Below are positions 1 through 6,445 of a stretch of 55,846 nt of DNA, piece by piece; the stretch's first letter is position 1; every line of letters starts with the position of its first letter. The DNA comes from Cyanobacteriota bacterium. Its GTDB lineage: Bacteria > Cyanobacteriota > Vampirovibrionia > Gastranaerophilales > UBA9971. Location of the stretch: assembly GCA_022703625.1 (NCBI GenBank), contig JAKLDH010000005.1:1-55846 (forward strand), written 5' to 3'. Both the position numbers and the translations under genes were made by a program. The notes beneath the pieces are model-generated. The model was not told where the DNA came from, ran no database searches, and saw only the letters and a program-made list of their open reading frames with translations.

Positions 1-85
1 AGCCGCATGTCCTTAAGAAGGCGTAGCGGCTGGCGAAGCCAGCCGCTACGCCAAATATAAAATTATTTATTTAGCAATTCAGGTT
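1..85. repeat. MITE family R1, right half of the copy that spans the window ends
   Basis: This is the right part of a non-autonomous inverted-repeat element. It ends in TTAGCAATTCAGGTT at 71-85, the inverted partner (one or two mismatches) of AACTCGAATTGCTAA at 55719. It contains half of a GC-rich hairpin (GCTGGC-gaa-GCCAGC). Bases 1-43 match 55804-55846 except the loop (gaa against ttc). The base after the element is the start of GATT, the same 4 bases that precede 55719, so the element carries a target duplication when the ends are joined. No transposase is encoded. Confidence 0.8.
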
Positions 86-255
86 GATTAAAATATCCGC
101 ATAAAAATATAATAAAAAATCCTGTTCCAACAAGAATAAGAATAATTTTATAAAAATTTAAAAGTTCCGCTAAGAGAAACTATAATAGCTGTCCAGCAAT
201 TATTCTTTATATCTTTATGGTGATTAATTTTTTCTTTTATATAATCTTGTTTCAT
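86..255 (-). pseudogene. Two-helix small membrane protein, N-terminal part (interrupted by MITE R1)
   Basis: Read leftward from ATG 255, the product starts MKQDYIKEKINHHKD and resembles the intact 79-aa protein at 50356-50595 (MEKDVIKEKIDMLRD). A one-base slip after about residue 33 puts the second hydrophobic stretch (LILVGTGFFIIFLCGYF) in another frame. The element at 1-85 then cuts the gene. Its C-terminus lies at 55665-55718 on the same strand. Removing the element plus one GATT gives CGYFNHYSIIEGLLKK, in frame and co-linear with the intact paralogue. The frameshift could be real decay or a sequence error. Confidence 0.65.
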
Positions 256-262
256 TTCTATT

Positions 263-364
263 CTATATATTTTCTTCAGTTTTGTTTAAACGTATTGCTA
301 TATATAACATAAGCCCGCAAATATAAAGAGAGCCAATCAATAATATAATTTCTTCAATACTCAT
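263..364 (-). CDS. Single-helix membrane microprotein, 33 aa
   Basis: ATG 364 to TAG 263 encodes MSIEEIILLIGSLYICGLML followed by a short charged tail. One hydrophobic segment (about residues 5-22) predicts a one-pass inner-membrane protein. It follows the 17-aa relic at 368-421 with a 3-base gap, the same order and spacing seen in the other two-gene cassettes of this window. The ribosome site is weak (AAGAG), which suggests coupling to the upstream stop. Function unknown. Confidence 0.5.
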   Translation of the reverse strand: MSIEEIILLIGSLYICGLMLYIAIRLNKTEENI

Positions 365-367
365 CTC

Positions 368-421
368 TTATTCTTCATTTTTTAATTTGCTTATAAGCGA
401 TTTTATTGCATCTTGTTTCAT
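368..421 (-). pseudogene. Relic of the two-helix cassette protein, 17 aa
   Basis: The frame MKQDAIKSLISKLKNEE joins the typical N-terminus of the two-helix family (MKQDxIK) directly to its typical C-terminus (LIxKL). Both membrane helices are missing, so this looks like an internal deletion. It is immediately followed by the 33-aa microprotein gene. It may survive only as a short leader that couples translation of its neighbour. Confidence 0.4.
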
Positions 422-488
422 TTTTCAATTATAACTATAAATCCGGAAATAATCCATAAAGTTAATCATAATTTAATGAGGTTTAATT

Positions 489-938
489 ATGACTTATTGT
501 TCAATTTCTGACATAACAGCCGCCATCTCTAACAGCGATCTTGCGCAGCTTACCAATGATTCCGGCGGGGATACCGTTGATTCTTCCAGGATTATCGACG
601 CCTTAAACTACGTTGATAACATCATTGACGGCTATTTGCGGGGAAGATACGACCTTCCGCTCGCTGTCATTCCCGATGAATTGAAATATCTTGCCGTTGA
701 TTTCGTTGTTTATAAGCTATACAGCCGCAGGATGTTCTCTGAAATCCCTGACAGCGTTAACAAATCTTACCAGAATGTAATTAAAATCCTTGAGCAAATA
801 CAAAAAGGAACTTTTAACCTTGGCGTTGAAACATCGGAAGCTTTTGGAAATCCTGCTCTGAAAACAAACAAGGATTCAACTTCTTCTTCTGTTAACAAGT
901 TTTACACTTCTGAAAAATGGGATGAGTATGATTTATGA
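489..938 (+). CDS. Mu gp36-like head completion protein (DUF1320 family)
   Basis: 149 aa, the usual length for DUF1320 proteins such as Mu gp36, thought to act at the head-tail connector. Visible family features are the N-terminal SISDITAAI helix, the central ALNYVDNIIDGYLRGRYDLPL segment (about residues 40-58) typical of gp36, and a following helix ending KLYSRR. A GAGG ribosome site precedes ATG 489. It overlaps the next gene by 4 bases (ATGA). On the circle it follows the major capsid gene, as in Mu-type head modules. Identity rests on motif and order. Confidence 0.75.
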   Translation: MTYCSISDITAAISNSDLAQLTNDSGGDTVDSSRIIDALNYVDNIIDGYLRGRYDLPLAVIPDELKYLAVDFVVYKLYSRRMFSEIPDSVNKSYQNVIKILEQIQKGTFNLGVETSEAFGNPALKTNKDSTSSSVNKFYTSEKWDEYDL

Positions 939-1342
939 ATATAAACACGATTGAAAATGAAATAATCGCTCAATTACAAAGCGATATAACCGATCTAAAA
1001 ATAGAAGGATTCCCTGATAATCCCGCTCAATATAAATTAATTCACCCTAAAGGAGCAATCCTGGTTCATTTCCTCGACGCAAATTATAATAAGCCTGAAG
1101 AAAACATTTTTATACAGCAGGCTGTAAATCTTGAATTCGCTCTAACTCTTATTATAAAAGGACTTCGTGATAAAAACGGAGCATATTCATATATAGAGTC
1201 CGTTATCTCTTCTCTGACAGGGTTTAATCCCACAGACTGCGGCAAAATATATCCTGTGAAAGTTGAATTCTTAAGAGAAGATAACGGAATCTGGCAATAT
1301 ACCTTTACTTTTTCAGTTCCTACAGAAAATTATAATAATTAA
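935..1342 (+). CDS. Mu gp37-like protein (DUF1834 family), tail terminator candidate
   Basis: 135 aa. Proteins in this slot between gp36 and the tail tube belong to the DUF1834/gp37 family and are thought to cap the tail or join it to the head. The sequence begins NINTIENEIIAQLQ and contains a predicted alpha/beta fold with no membrane segments. The start overlaps the gp36-like stop as ATGA, so translation is coupled. The next gene begins 12 bases downstream with its own AAGGAG site. Function is inferred mainly from position. Confidence 0.6.
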   Translation: MNINTIENEIIAQLQSDITDLKIEGFPDNPAQYKLIHPKGAILVHFLDANYNKPEENIFIQQAVNLEFALTLIIKGLRDKNGAYSYIESVISSLTGFNPTDCGKIYPVKVEFLREDNGIWQYTFTFSVPTENYNN

Positions 1343-1354
1343 GGAGAAAATAAA

Positions 1355-1909
1355 ATGGCAATAAGTACAACCGCCGCATTCAGGGGGATTTCTGACTGCA
1401 AAATTGCAGCTGTAACAGCCGACACAGCAGCAACATACACAAAAGGAACCCTTTATGACGTTCCCGTTAAAAACCTTAACATCACTGAAAATAGAGAAAA
1501 TTACGAACTTAAACACGATGACCAGGTTCAGGCTCTCGAATCTGTTCTGCAATCAGCTAATATTAGCGGGTCTATTGCCCGCATTCCCATGAATGTTTTA
1601 AATATTTTCACAGGTGGAGGCGTTACCGCTTCCGGGGCTGATTCAACAGAAGTTCAAACCTATGATCTCGATTATAACGACAACCCAAGCTATTTCTTCC
1701 TTGAGCTCGCCTCCGCTAAAGCTCATGCTGACGCCGGCGATGTCGCTGATGTCCATATTCAATTCAAAAAATGCAAAATTTTAAGCCTTGATTACAACAT
1801 TGAAGACGGTTTCGCAACGGTCAACTTCTCCGCTAAAGCAATCAGAACAATTTATGACGGTCAGATAAAATCTGTTGTTTTCAATGAAACAGCTACAGCA
1901 ATAAGCTAA
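1355..1909 (+). CDS. Major tail tube protein
   Basis: 184 aa, beta-rich, with no cysteines in a disulfide pattern. It has a strong AAGGAG ribosome site 7 bases before ATG. Residues 1-60 include a repeated beta pattern (LYDVPVKNLNITE), and the C-terminal half ends VNFSAKAIRTIYDG, consistent with a lambda V/Mu M-type tube subunit. It sits just before the tail chaperones and is followed by a rho-independent terminator, which suits a highly expressed structural protein. No sheath gene is present, so the tail should be non-contractile. The family is assigned from order and composition. Confidence 0.65.
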   Translation: MAISTTAAFRGISDCKIAAVTADTAATYTKGTLYDVPVKNLNITENRENYELKHDDQVQALESVLQSANISGSIARIPMNVLNIFTGGGVTASGADSTEVQTYDLDYNDNPSYFFLELASAKAHADAGDVADVHIQFKKCKILSLDYNIEDGFATVNFSAKAIRTIYDGQIKSVVFNETATAIS

Positions 1910-1937
1910 TAACTGTTAAATTCCCTTTACAACAAGG

Positions 1938-1997
1938 TTCTGACCTTTTATTCGCTTCGGGGGGCTTGGCGATCAACTCCCCCGAGGTTTTTCTTTA
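1938..1997 (+). terminator. Rho-independent terminator after the tail tube gene, first copy of a 60-bp direct repeat
   Basis: A stem TCGGGGG/CCCCCGA at 1957-1985 with a 15-base loop is followed by GGTTTTTCTTT. The whole 60-bp block, from TTCTGACCTT to TTTCTTTA, recurs almost unchanged at 2441-2498. The 443 bp between the two copies hold a microprotein gene and repeat element R2a. Confidence 0.65.
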
Positions 1998-2093
1998 CTG
2001 TTTTAAATCTATATCTTTAGGAATAGACTTAAAGGAAATATATGCGATTCCCCCAAAAATAATAACTGCTGTTAAAATGGCAAGATATTCCAT
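1995..2093 (-). CDS. Single-helix membrane microprotein, 32 aa
   Basis: ATG 2093 to TAA 1995 encodes MEYLAILTAVIIFGGIAYIS and a short polar tail. There is one hydrophobic helix (residues 3-20), and an AAAGGGG ribosome site lies about 10 bases upstream. It is the one-helix member of the cassette family seen at 4130, 46081, 50202 and 55542. Its two-helix partner upstream is decayed (2109-2228). The opposite-strand reading frame over this region is judged spurious. Function unknown. Confidence 0.5.
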   Translation of the reverse strand: MEYLAILTAVIIFGGIAYISFKSIPKDIDLKQ

Positions 2094-2108
2094 AAAATAT
2101 TCCCCTTT

Positions 2109-2228
2109 TTATTTTAATTCATTTAACATAATAATAATTTTTTTATTAATTATATTAATATTAATAATTCAATCTTTTAATAAAAAAATTCCGCTGATAA
2201 GAAAAATTTTTTCAATAATATATGAATT
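2109..2228 (-). pseudogene. Degraded two-helix cassette protein, C-terminal remnant
   Basis: Reading leftward, the last codons give INKKIIIMLNELK then TAA at 2109-2111, similar in shape to the LIxKL ends of the intact two-helix proteins. Earlier codons are broken by in-frame stops, and element R2a begins at 2229, where the N-terminal part should be. This matches a cassette whose first gene was destroyed by an insertion. The similarity is short, so confidence is low. Confidence 0.3.
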
Positions 2229-2413
2229 ATACCAATCAAAATAAGTTTTCGTTAATTTGTTAAAAAGCTGATATCTACAGCCCGCGACGCCCTGCGGGCG
2301 TCGCGGGCTGAGTAAGGGTAGGGCAGGTGTTTTGCCGAAGGCAAAACACCTGCTAATTAAGGATTTACAAAAACCATCTTTTTTATTTAACGGTTTTTTA
2401 AATTGATTGGCAT
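2229..2413. repeat. Double-hairpin inverted-repeat element R2a
   Basis: The ends are ATACCAATCAA (2229-2239) and TTGATTGGCAT (2403-2413). Inside are a 15-bp perfect stem with loop tgc (2278-2310) and a 14-bp perfect stem with loop gaa (2323-2353). A second, inverted copy lies at 21690-21852. Between the copies the GC-rich stem differs by paired changes (C-G to T-A and A-T to C-G), so the fold is conserved while the sequence is not. No open frame inside. Confidence 0.6.
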
Positions 2414-2440
2414 AGTTTTATCGTTTAGTATAAACTCATT

Positions 2441-2498
2441 TTCTGACCTTCTCTATATTTCGGGGGCTTGGCGATCAACTCCCCGAGGTTTTTCTTTA
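2441..2498 (+). terminator. Second copy of the 60-bp terminator repeat
   Basis: This block repeats 1938-1997: TTCTGACCTT, then TCGGGG/CCCCGA around the same 15-base loop, then GAGGTTTTTCTTTA. The stem is one pair shorter than in the first copy. It now sits 40 bases before the tail chaperone start and may reduce read-through into that gene. Confidence 0.5.
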
Positions 2499-2504
2499 AT
2501 AAAA

Positions 2505-2526
2505 ACCGATAATATTTTTTATGCAA
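2505..2526. repeat. Solo end of repeat family R4
   Basis: ACCGATAATATTTTTTATGC matches the terminal inverted repeat of the R4 elements at 3094-3365 and 41027-41674 with one or two changes. No partner end is nearby, so it may be the scar of a deleted copy. The ribosome site of the tail chaperone gene begins right after it. Confidence 0.35.
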
Positions 2527-2537
2527 AAGGAGCATTT

Positions 2538-2873
2538 ATGAGCAATTTGGCTGATATAAAAGAGAAAAAAATGCCTATAACTATAAATAACAAAACAAAA
2601 TATCTGCATTACGATCTGAACGCCTTTGCGGAGCTTGAAGAAATCTACGGGTCAATAGACAAGGCTTTAAACGAACTCTCTGAAGGGCGCGTAAAAGCAA
2701 TAATAAATTTCCTTTGGGCGGGGCTGATTCACGAAGACGAAACCCTCTCAATAAAAGACGTCGGCAAGATGTTTGATCTCTCTCAAATACAGGAAATTGG
2801 AAGTTTGATCAATAAAGCAATAATCCTTGCGATTCCTGAACAAAAAGACTCCACCGCAAAAAAAAAGACCTGA
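2538..2873 (+). CDS. Tail assembly chaperone, gpG-like
   Basis: The ATG at 2538 is preceded by AAAAGGAG, which fixes the start. An upstream in-frame ATG would run through the terminator repeat and is rejected. The 111-aa product has residues YDLNAFAELEEIYGSIDKAL, a hallmark of phage tail chaperones located between tail tube and tape measure. It ends in a poly-lysine run encoded by nine A residues, where a -1 frameshift can fuse it to the downstream frame (2882-3073), as in lambda G/GT. The chaperone coats the tape measure during tail assembly and is not in the virion. Confidence 0.7.
   Translation: MSNLADIKEKKMPITINNKTKYLHYDLNAFAELEEIYGSIDKALNELSEGRVKAIINFLWAGLIHEDETLSIKDVGKMFDLSQIQEIGSLINKAIILAIPEQKDSTAKKKT
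2858..2867 (+). other. Probable programmed -1 frameshift site
   Basis: Nine A residues followed by G (codons AAA AAA AAG in the gpG-like frame) form the classical A_AAA_AAG slippery heptamer four codons before the stop. Slipping back one base continues as GAC CTG AAA GAA AAG ATG, straight into the 2882 frame, with no stop between. The predicted fusion is about 178 aa. Confidence 0.65.
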
Positions 2874-2881
2874 AAGAAAAG

Positions 2882-3073
2882 ATGGAACTTGATTGGGTAT
2901 GGTTATATTATTGCGCTACGGTCTTTTTAGGGATGTCTGAAAAAGAATTCTGGAAAACATCTTTGCGGAAATTATCCGTATTGATTTCTAAGCATTTTGA
3001 AGCTTGCGGGCTTGAAAAAAAATCAGAAGAAGAACAAAATAATGAGGCTTTTAGCCGACTTATGCGGCTTTAA
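2882..3073 (+). CDS. Tail assembly chaperone, T domain (reached by -1 frameshift)
   Basis: 63 codons from ATG 2882 read MELDWVWLYYCATVFLGMSE. No good ribosome site precedes this ATG, and the frame is open back to the slippery A9G run at 2858-2867. It is therefore more likely translated as the C-terminal part of a G-T fusion than on its own. The T part normally contacts the tail tube subunits during assembly. Length, position and frame relation fit. It is followed by repeat element R4. Confidence 0.6.
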   Translation: MELDWVWLYYCATVFLGMSEKEFWKTSLRKLSVLISKHFEACGLEKKSEEEQNNEAFSRLMRL

Positions 3074-3093
3074 GGAAATTTTATAAAAAATAT

Positions 3094-3365
3094 ACCGATA
3101 ATATTTTTATGTAAAAAACAAAAAAAACATACATTTGAAAGCGTAGGGGGTTCGGGGGCTTGCCCCTGACCGATATGTCAGTTTGTCATGTTCGTTTTTC
3201 TTTCTTTTGCTTCGTTTTCTTTCTTTTTGCGTTCAAAAAGAAAGAAAATGAAGAAACGGTAAGTATTCTATTGCATGCTGGAAAGATGCTGAAACAAGTT
3301 CAGCATGACACTTTTAGCGACGTTGAACGGTTAATTTAAAAATTACATAAAAAATATTATCGGTC
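3094..3365. repeat. Inverted-repeat element R4a (about 271 bp)
   Basis: The ends are ACCGATAATATTTTTATG at 3094 and its inverted partner ending ATTATCGGT at 3364. The middle contains GC-rich blocks also present, partly inverted, in the larger copy at 41027-41674, and a small hairpin (ATGCTGAA/TTCAGCAT). It fills most of the 390-bp gap between tail chaperone and tape measure. No transposase frame was found, so it would need one supplied in trans. Confidence 0.7.
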
Positions 3366-3463
3366 TTAATTTGTATTTGAAGAATTTTTTATTGCCTCTT
3401 AATTCTATACGGAAATTATACTTTATTATAAGGATTTTTTACTTAATTTGTGGTGAAAATAAA

Positions 3464-4126
3464 ATGGATAAAAAATTTGACGTTAACCTGACTCTACAAA
3501 CTAATGAGGTTAAAAAAACTCTCGCTGAATTAAAAACCGCTTTTGAAATGTCTTCAAAAGAAATATCAAAAAGCTTTGAACCTTTAAAAAATACCGCTAC
3601 TCACTCTAAACAATTAATAGACAACATGAAATCATTTAAAGCCGAAACCGGTGAGGCTGGAAAAGAAATAAATAAAATAGTTACAAGCCTGAACTCTATT
3701 TTGGGAAATAAAACCTCTTTTTTGGAAGTTTTGACCAAAACAGAAAATACCTCCTCTCAATCAAAAGGCGGGATTCGAGGAGCATTATCGGCTTTATTAA
3801 AGCTGGGCAATCAAGAAGATATTTTGTTTGATGCCGGAGGCATTGTTCCGGGAAGTTTTAGTCAAAGCGTGCCCGTGATTGCTCATGGGTCTGAAATGAT
3901 CTTAAATCCTAAACAACAGGCGAATTTATTTCGCCAAATCAACGGGCAGGCGTCTTCTGCAAATACACAAACGCCTAATTATGTTTATGCCCCTCAAATT
4001 AAAACCGGCGCAACTCCTCATGAAGTTATGGACGTGTTAAATACACACAGCAGACAGTTCTTTGCTATGGTCGCAGACGGCATACATACAGATTCAACCC
4101 TAAGAAACGCCGTTAAAGGGGTTTAA
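3464..4126 (+). CDS. Tape measure protein (very short)
   Basis: 220 aa from ATG 3464, after GGTGAAAATAAA. A longer frame starting at 3371 begins inside repeat-derived DNA and is less likely. Residues 10-110 are a predicted helical, repeat-poor coil (TLAELKTAFEMSSKEISK). Residues about 150-180 carry the AGGIVPGSFSQSVPVIAHGSE segment typical of tape measure C-termini. At roughly 1.5 angstrom per residue this implies a tail of only about 30-35 nm, close to gene-transfer-agent tails. Position between chaperones and tip proteins supports the call. Confidence 0.7.
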   Translation: MDKKFDVNLTLQTNEVKKTLAELKTAFEMSSKEISKSFEPLKNTATHSKQLIDNMKSFKAETGEAGKEINKIVTSLNSILGNKTSFLEVLTKTENTSSQSKGGIRGALSALLKLGNQEDILFDAGGIVPGSFSQSVPVIAHGSEMILNPKQQANLFRQINGQASSANTQTPNYVYAPQIKTGATPHEVMDVLNTHSRQFFAMVADGIHTDSTLRNAVKGV

Positions 4127-4129
4127 CTA

Positions 4130-4231
4130 TTATTTTTTAGATGGGTGGAGATCCCGGGCTTTATAAATCGCATAAATGAAAATCGATAAAAACAAAAGCA
4201 CCATTATTGTAAGCATAATTTCGTCCAGCAT
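4130..4231 (-). CDS. Single-helix membrane microprotein, 33 aa
   Basis: ATG 4231 to TAA 4130 encodes MLDEIMLTIMVLLFLSIFIY plus the basic tail AIYKARDLHPSKK. One membrane helix spans residues 5-22. A GGAG site lies 8 bases before the ATG, overlapping the stop region of the upstream two-helix gene. Antisense to, and convergent with, the tape measure gene, which ends 3 bases away. It belongs to the recurrent two-gene cassette family of this window. Function unknown. Confidence 0.55.
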   Translation of the reverse strand: MLDEIMLTIMVLLFLSIFIYAIYKARDLHPSKK

Positions 4232-4237
4232 TTTTTC

Positions 4238-4456
4238 TTACTCCTTTAATTCTCTTAAAAAGGCGCTAATTGCCTTTATTAAAATAAACGCCATAAACGT
4301 TAAAGTAATTATGGCTAAATATGATAAATTTTTTTGAAATATTGAAACATTTTTAAAATTTTGAAATAACCATGCGGTACAACCTGCATCAAGTGTTACT
4401 AAAAATGTTAATAACAATTTAAAAAAAGAAATTGCTTCTTTAATTTTATCATTCAT
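4238..4456 (-). CDS. Two-helix small membrane protein, 72 aa (cassette family)
   Basis: MNDKIKEAISFFKLLLTFLV begins the protein. Hydrophobic segments at about 11-29 and 44-63 predict two membrane helices joined by a short polar loop, with a charged C-terminus (LRELKE). A GGGAGCAG-like site precedes ATG 4456. It heads a two-gene unit with the 33-aa microprotein at 4130-4231. Paralogous units lie at 46196/46081 and 50356/50202. It sits antisense between the tape measure and minor tail genes, as expected for an inserted moron. Confidence 0.6.
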   Translation of the reverse strand: MNDKIKEAISFFKLLLTFLVTLDAGCTAWLFQNFKNVSIFQKNLSYLAIITLTFMAFILIKAISAFLRELKE

Positions 4457-4519
4457 TTTAATCTGCTCCCTTATATTATTTTATACTTTGAGCTTAGATT
4501 GTCAACAGGAGCCTTTTTT

Positions 4520-4894
4520 ATGACAGAAACGTTTAATTATCAATATAAAACAGCTTATCAAACAAGCTCTCAATGGAATACCATTATCGATGAGGTATAT
4601 TCAGGCGGTGAACAACGCCGGAATTTATGGACAAATTCCCGCAAAAAATGGGTTCTGGAGTTTTCTAAAAATGACGCTGACGCAAACGCAATAATGGCTT
4701 TTTTTAACGCAAGAAAAGGGCGTTATGAGGCGTTCTACTGGACATGGCAAGCTACACATCCTGTAACAGGGAAATCTATGGGCGGGGACGGAACGCAATA
4801 TACCGTCAGGTTTGACCAGGACGAACTTAACCTGGAGCATCTGGCTTTAGGGTATAAAACTTTTCAGATTACGCTTGTTGAAACTGTTATTTAA
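4520..4894 (+). CDS. Minor tail protein, lambda M-like / DUF2460-related
   Basis: 124 aa from ATG 4520, preceded by CAGGAG. The motif GGEQRRNLWTNSRKKWVLEF and the FFNARKGRYEAFYW segment (about residues 63-77) are characteristic of M-type tail tip proteins that join tube and tip. The product is about the size of lambda M and only half the length of the gene-transfer-agent DUF2460 proteins. It follows the tape measure, as expected, and its 3' end overlaps the antisense RelE-like toxin gene by 8 bases. Confidence 0.7.
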   Translation: MTETFNYQYKTAYQTSSQWNTIIDEVYSGGEQRRNLWTNSRKKWVLEFSKNDADANAIMAFFNARKGRYEAFYWTWQATHPVTGKSMGGDGTQYTVRFDQDELNLEHLALGYKTFQITLVETVI

Positions 4895-5138
4895 CTTTAT
4901 AGCTGTCTTTTCTATGCAAAATTCTTGCAATATAAATAATGTCCTCTACTACATCAAATAAAATCCGGTAATCTCCTGACCTCATTATATATGCTGGATC
5001 AAAATTTACTAATTTCTTACAGTTTGAAACATTTGGGAAATTTTCCAGTGTCTTTAATGTTTCAAGAAGCTGTTTTGTTACAGATTTATCCAGTTTGTTT
5101 AAATCTTTTTGAGCGGATTTTCTAAGTTGCGCTTTCAT
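4887..5138 (-). CDS. RelE/ParE-family toxin
   Basis: 83 aa with the family pattern LRKSAQKDLNKL near the N-terminus and RSGDYRILFDV followed by IARILHRKDSYK at the C-terminus, the core of RelE/ParE toxins (ribosome-dependent mRNA cleavage or gyrase poisoning). The start overlaps the antitoxin stop by 17 bases, so both come from one message running antisense to the tail operon. It likely acts as an addiction or anti-phage module carried by the element. Confidence 0.8.
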   Translation of the reverse strand: MKAQLRKSAQKDLNKLDKSVTKQLLETLKTLENFPNVSNCKKLVNFDPAYIMRSGDYRILFDVVEDIIYIARILHRKDSYKVK

Positions 5139-5358
5139 TTTTTACATATTCTTCCAATGAAATGCTTTCTTCGCCTCTTGTTTGTTTAATCAACTCATAA
5201 TCAATCAAATCCTGGATTTTTTCCCATTCCTTCATGTTAATGATAACAAAACCTTCATTATCTTCATCTGTAACAGAAACAATCTCATCGAATTTTTCAA
5301 TTTCTGAAATTATATTTTTGATTTTTTTTAGAAAAATTTTTTTAGAAAAATTAATCAT
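5122..5358 (-). CDS. Phd/YefM-type antitoxin
   Basis: 78 aa, first gene of the pair with the RelE-like toxin. The N-terminal region (residues 1-45) fits the DNA-binding, dimerising part of Phd/YefM antitoxins, with FVIINMKEWEKIQDLIDYEL matching the usual VVIxxxEYExL helix. The C-terminus is acidic and polar (GEESISLEEYVKNESAT), as expected for the toxin-neutralising tail. An AAGG site lies upstream of ATG 5358. Such antitoxins usually repress their own promoter. The AT-rich 50 bp upstream would hold it. Confidence 0.7.
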   Translation of the reverse strand: MINFSKKIFLKKIKNIISEIEKFDEIVSVTDEDNEGFVIINMKEWEKIQDLIDYELIKQTRGEESISLEEYVKNESAT

Positions 5359-5411
5359 AAATTATACCTTAATTTATTTATTTTAATTATATCATATTAA
5401 AGGAATTTTTC

Positions 5412-6116
5412 ATGTCAAAAGGATTAAGCGCTTCTCAAAAAACTGAAATTACTAAAAATGCGGTTAAAACCCGTATTTTATTAACTATAACCCTCAATAA
5501 CATTGCTAATGACGTGATTCGAATAATTGAAAATGATACTCTGACAAGCTTTGAGCATGGCGGAAATACTTATATTGCCGCTATGGTTAAAAGAGGAAGC
5601 CTTGACAGCCGGATTGAAGGCGGTCCTCAAAAAGTTAACATAAAAATCAGTAACATTAACCAGGCATATAGCAATATAATTGCCAACCAAGGCGATGTTC
5701 TCACAAATTCCCGCTGTATTGTTGAAGAAATCATATTTTACGACAATCAAGACCTTTTACTTTTTGAAAATAACGATAATATAATCTTTGAAGACAATAA
5801 CTATCTGTTATTAGAATTATTTGATCTTGTTTTAGATAACGCAATCAATATTTTTGAGGGTTTTGTAAATAATGTTCAGCTGACAGAAAAGGAATTCACT
5901 TTTGATGTTGAACGTATACTCGGCGGGTATTCTACTTACAGCCCAAATACAACTTATGACGTAAACTGTCAGTGGAAATTTAAAGATTCTCGATGTCAAT
6001 ATTCAGGAGAGCAAACAACTTGCGATAAAACGCTGACTTCCTGCAAGGCGAGGAGCAATGAAACAAGATTCGGCGGATATCCTTCCATTCCGGGGGAGCT
6101 TGTTATCAGGGGATGA
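5412..6116 (+). CDS. Minor tail protein, lambda L-like / DUF2163-BR0599 family
   Basis: 234 aa. The C-terminus has four cysteines (C186, C195, C204, C211) in the pattern CQWKFKDSRCQY...CDKTLTSCKAR ending in RFGGYP. This is the iron-sulfur-binding end of lambda gpL and of DUF2163 gene-transfer-agent proteins. Residues 112-138 contain an acidic/leucine repeat (LLLFENN...LLLELF) often expanded in these proteins. AAAGGAA precedes ATG 5412. It forms part of the tail tip with the M-, K- and J-like neighbours. Confidence 0.8.
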   Translation: MSKGLSASQKTEITKNAVKTRILLTITLNNIANDVIRIIENDTLTSFEHGGNTYIAAMVKRGSLDSRIEGGPQKVNIKISNINQAYSNIIANQGDVLTNSRCIVEEIIFYDNQDLLLFENNDNIIFEDNNYLLLELFDLVLDNAINIFEGFVNNVQLTEKEFTFDVERILGGYSTYSPNTTYDVNCQWKFKDSRCQYSGEQTTCDKTLTSCKARSNETRFGGYPSIPGELVIRG

Positions 6117-6121
6117 AAACT

Positions 6122-6445
6122 TTAAACTTTAATAATTTTGCCTTTTTTGATTATTTCCTGGTATAAAAAATCGCCTTCTTTGACATTTTGATATTCTTCA
6201 AGTGAATATGCCCGTGGCGAAATGTCAAAATCAAATTTTTCGCTAATTTCTTTTAATTTTACGCATTCATCAAAGAAATCTTTTCCAAAATCTGGAGAAA
6301 CAACGGCAACATCAATATCGCTGTCTTCTCCTGCTCTGTTTTCAGCATAAGAACCAAATAAAAAAGCAACTTCAACCTTTATATTACTATTTTTAATTGC
6401 TTTTATATAATCTTTAAGTTTTTTCATAATTGGTTTTTTAGCCAT
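6122..6445 (-). CDS. MNT-type nucleotidyltransferase antitoxin
   Basis: 107 aa minimal nucleotidyltransferase. FLFGSYAENRAGEDSDIDVAV (about residues 29-49) holds the GS and DxD residues that bind nucleotide and metal. It pairs with the HEPN protein encoded upstream. In known pairs the MNT protein neutralises the HEPN RNase by adding AMP to it. The ATG at 6445 has a GAGAGG site. An alternative ATG at 6427 would overlap the HEPN stop as ATGA. Antisense to the tail operon. Confidence 0.85.
   Translation of the reverse strand: MAKKPIMKKLKDYIKAIKNSNIKVEVAFLFGSYAENRAGEDSDIDVAVVSPDFGKDFFDECVKLKEISEKFDFDISPRAYSLEEYQNVKEGDFLYQEIIKKGKIIKV

Noticed and set aside
1966-2244. A 92-aa plus-strand reading frame
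   Set aside because: It starts inside the tail tube terminator hairpin, lacks a ribosome site and is opposite a better microprotein gene.
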